The notes under the pieces are model-generated. The model was not told where the DNA came from, ran no database searches, and saw nothing but the letters and a program-made list of their open reading frames with translations. DNA of 64,000 bases, taken from contig NC_066856.1 in assembly GCF_001640805.2 (NCBI RefSeq), positions 886,786 to 950,785 of the forward strand, written 5' to 3'. The position numbers were made by a program, and so were the translations under genes. Shown here piece by piece: positions 61,505 through 64,000 of this stretch. Each line of letters begins with the position of its first letter. The stretch's first letter is position 1. Origin of the DNA: Lates calcarifer. Its lineage: Eukaryota; Chordata; Actinopteri; Centropomidae.

Positions 61505-61775
61505 GTGCAAATTTTATTTAACTTTGTTTTATTTTATAAAACTTCAGAAAGCTATTTATTTCTTTATTTAAAATTTCAGTTAACTTTATAAGAGATGCTG
61601 CTGACCCCGGGAGCTCCCTGAAAAATAAAATAACAGTGAAAGATAAAATAACATTTCAGTTATATTGAAATTTTGGAAAACTTTATTTACTGTAGAAAAC
61701 TTTAGGGAGCTATTTATTTGTTTAAGTTTTCATTTAACTTTATAAGACATGCTGCTGGAGCCTGAGAGCTCCCTG
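61505..61775. repeat. tandem duplication, two units of about 157 bases
   Basis: 61505-61620 and 61663-61775 share, in order, 'gctatttattt', 'tttaactttataaga-atgctgctg' and 'gagctccctg', with gaps and substitutions. The units are offset by about 157 bases. No coding potential. Possibly part of the flanking 61245 repeat. Confidence 0.6.
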
Positions 61776-61984
61776 CACTTTTTGTTAGAATTTTAAAACA
61801 AAGATGTCTATTGTCTAAGATAAAAAAAAAACCTTTAACATGTTGCAAATCTGAAAAGCTGTTTAATAAACACATGCTTAAAGGCATTTAAACAAAGTGT
61901 TGGAGTTTTGTATTATTCAAAATTTTGACGCCAGTATTTTCACTTTTACTGAATGAATATCAGCTCCAAATATCAGTTATCAGC

Positions 61985-62060
61985 CTCCTTGACTACTAAT
62001 AATCAGTATTGGTATCGGCCCTGAAAAAACCATATCGGTCTATCACTACTCTATATGTAC
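61985..62060. repeat. 'tatcggccctgaaaaaacc' repeat fragment
   Basis: aatcagtattggtatcggcc and ctgaaaaaaccatatcggtc match a phrase common in fish repeats. See also 52285-52420. Confidence 0.45.
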
Positions 62061-62397
62061 AACCTTTTATATAAGGATGACTTGAAGAGCAACCATTCAT
62101 ACAGCCAAGTGATGCTTGTGGCTATCAGCACAAACAAGAGTAATCTATTACTACAGGAATTATCCTATCCAAAACAGCCATGTTCTTGTCAAATGATAGT
62201 AAATCCATGAGCATGACAGCGGTACACAGCAGATGTGGAACTGTGTATGTTGAGCTCAAGCTCATACGACCCTCATCCCCACCCCTCATCCCTATGACAA
62301 ACAATCACACAAATTATCATTATAATAAATAATCATGCAGTTTCAAGTCTTATTATTTTGATGTTAATGCTTTTTGCTTCCAATCACAGTAGTTTTG

Positions 62398-62440
62398 TGC
62401 ATGTGTGTGTGTGTGCGTGCAGGTATGCACACACATGCTC
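62398..62440. repeat. imperfect (GT)n then (CA)n tract
   Basis: gtgcatgtgtgtgtgtgtgc followed by gtgcaggtatgcacacacatg. The GT and CA parts could pair as a small hairpin. Confidence 0.6.
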
Positions 62441-62639
62441 ATGTCAGGCCCAGAGAACAGTGTGAGAGTTATGACTCAGAAAGAGTTATGAAACAAACTC
62501 TTAAAACATATTTTCCTTCTCACAACAGAGCTGAATTATAAAGCTGTGGTTGGTTTCTACCATTAATGTCAATAGCTGATTGGTTGCCAGCTATTTGGTC
62601 TAATGGCTGCATGACATGGTTTATACCCCTTAATTATAG

Positions 62640-63260
62640 TTAGATTATTGCCTGCCTCGGCTGTTCTGCAGAAAGCCAGGGGTGCGGACGAGCGCTGTCA
62701 GCTCTTTCTGCCCCGAGCCTCTGAATCGCAGCTTCATTGGTTGTTAAGTGTAACATATGGAATGCCTCTCCCATCCATGCACTTCTCCCAGTAGAATAAT
62801 CAAGCTATTCTCAGAAGCTCAAGACTGTGTCTGCCCATCACTGTAAATTGCGCAAGCTGTTCATTGTCGCTGATAAAAATAGGCAGGACTATCAGTGGCT
62901 CGCTACAACACACAGCAGCACGGCTGCTTATGAGAGTGTGACACAGAGTCAAACAATAATTTGATGGTCTGTTAAACAGTTATGTATTAAAGTTCCTTCT
63001 TGCATAATATCATGTTCATGTACCAGATCCTTCTGATTACAAGCACAGCACAACATCCCTGTGTATTAGTAAATAAAGCGGCTGTACGTGTTTAACCATT
63101 CGAGAAGTTCCAAGGAGACAATAAAAGGCAGACGAACTGGCTGTATTTCTATTTCATAGACATTGTATTGTAGCTGAACCTTGGCAGAGACAAGGGGGAA
63201 AACAAAGATGTGACACTCCCTATGCACAGCACTCCTGCAAAATGCCAAGCAGAGGCCTTG
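62640..63260. promoter_or_regulatory. candidate conserved non-coding block
   Basis: About 600 bases of unique, balanced-composition sequence between AT-rich repeats, with segments such as tgtaacatatggaatgcctc, aataatcaagctattctcag and ttgtcgctgataaaaatagg. No open coding frame. It has the look of a vertebrate developmental enhancer, but conservation cannot be tested here. Confidence 0.25.
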
Positions 63261-63359
63261 TATGTATTCAAGGTTGATTCTTTCTCCTTGGGGACCATTA
63301 GTTACAACCTTTCAGAAGTACTGATTGGAAAGAGAGGCACTCTGCATATCAACAGGAAG

Positions 63360-63560
63360 TAGCATCCCCAGAGGTTAGCAGTCTGGTCACAAAGGTGTAA
63401 AGAGGAGCTGACTAAGGGAGGTGGCACCAAATGAATGAGAGGAAAGAGGAAGACACAGGGAGCCAAAAGAGGAAAGGGAGGGGGTGGAGGCAGCCACAGA
63501 GGAGTGGTAATTAAGATGCATTTACTAAAACAAGTCAAATAGGGGAGGAGGGGGTTGCTG
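63360..63560. other. purine-rich stretch
   Basis: Dominated by A and G on the plus strand (aagaggaaagggagggggtg and similar). No gene. May be simple-sequence drift. Confidence 0.6.
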
Positions 63561-64000
63561 TGAAGGATGAGAACGACAGGAATAAGAAGGAATCAGTTAA
63601 TCAAGGCTTTAAACAGAGGAGGATAAACCACATGTATCAAATTACCAGCACTGTGAATCTAAATGTATTCTCATTGCTCTTACCAACGACTACATTGTCT
63701 GAATTTATTAAAAATAAACTAACATCTACAGCAACCACTTACATCTGACTGCAAGAAAGAAGGTGCCATGTACTGATGTATTAAAACACTACTTAATGTT
63801 ACATGTATTGTGTTAAATCACAATATACTGACATATCACTGTGACATAGATTTTAGATTACACAGTCCAACCCCTTCATCAAACTGAGCAGAGAATGCAG
63901 GTCTATGCAGAGGAGAAAGGTAGTGAACCAGGCTGTGGCCACTCAACCATCAGTAATGCTGATGTCATGTCCAGTGTGTCACGTACATACCCACTGAAAA
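63561..64000. other. non-coding stretch at window end
   Basis: Nothing recognised. Confidence 0.4.

Overview
The window looks like nuclear DNA of a teleost fish, probably a percomorph. It is AT-rich and non-operonic. It is crowded with CA/GT, GA and AT microsatellites and with dispersed repeats of types I recognise from fish genomes: an L2/CR1-type LINE with a TTCAA tail, LINE 3' ends of the 'TTTATTGATCCC...GGAAATTC' type, short elements ending in GGATGGATG, and MITEs with long terminal inverted repeats. Family names given from memory are tentative. I see no intact host gene, rRNA, tRNA, CRISPR array, phage or bacterial-style operon.

Layout. Bases 1-42,970 are essentially non-coding: possibly a gene desert or a very large intron. 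They hold microsatellites, a mariner-like MITE (1125-1338), a striking AT hairpin (9319-9366), an internally deleted GGATG-type repeat (11806-11998), a large inverted-repeat pair (12782-13472 against 15388-15570), a LINE 3' end (18040-18147), a long-TIR MITE (20713-21008), a decayed reverse-transcriptase C-terminus (24690-24790), and several unique-looking stretches that could be conserved regulatory elements. Bases 42,970-50,730 are a LINE-rich block. The only long intact reading frame, a 659-codon reverse transcriptase on the minus strand (46521-48500), sits in a 5'-truncated L2-like LINE whose 3' tail is at 45731.

Bases 51,230-55,480 are the most gene-like part. First comes a decayed piece of an uncharacterised multicopy fish protein family, probably transposon-borne (51230-52215). 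After it come spliced-looking pieces of a protein kinase of the HIPK (homeodomain-interacting protein kinase) type, recognisable from ordered C-lobe motifs (LFPG...EYD, WRLK/PEE, DADKRIT, HPFIT) with plausible GT/AG exon edges. A stop codon and a frameshift mark it as a pseudogene or badly decayed copy. Two further exon-like pieces at 55090-55480 may be its tail.

Bases 55,600-64,000 are repeat-rich and then unique DNA. They include a near-perfect 60-base hairpin (57301-57360) just inside a LINE 3' end, and a possible conserved block at 62640-63260. No pathway or gene cooperation can be read from this window; most of what is visible is transposon history plus one dead kinase copy.
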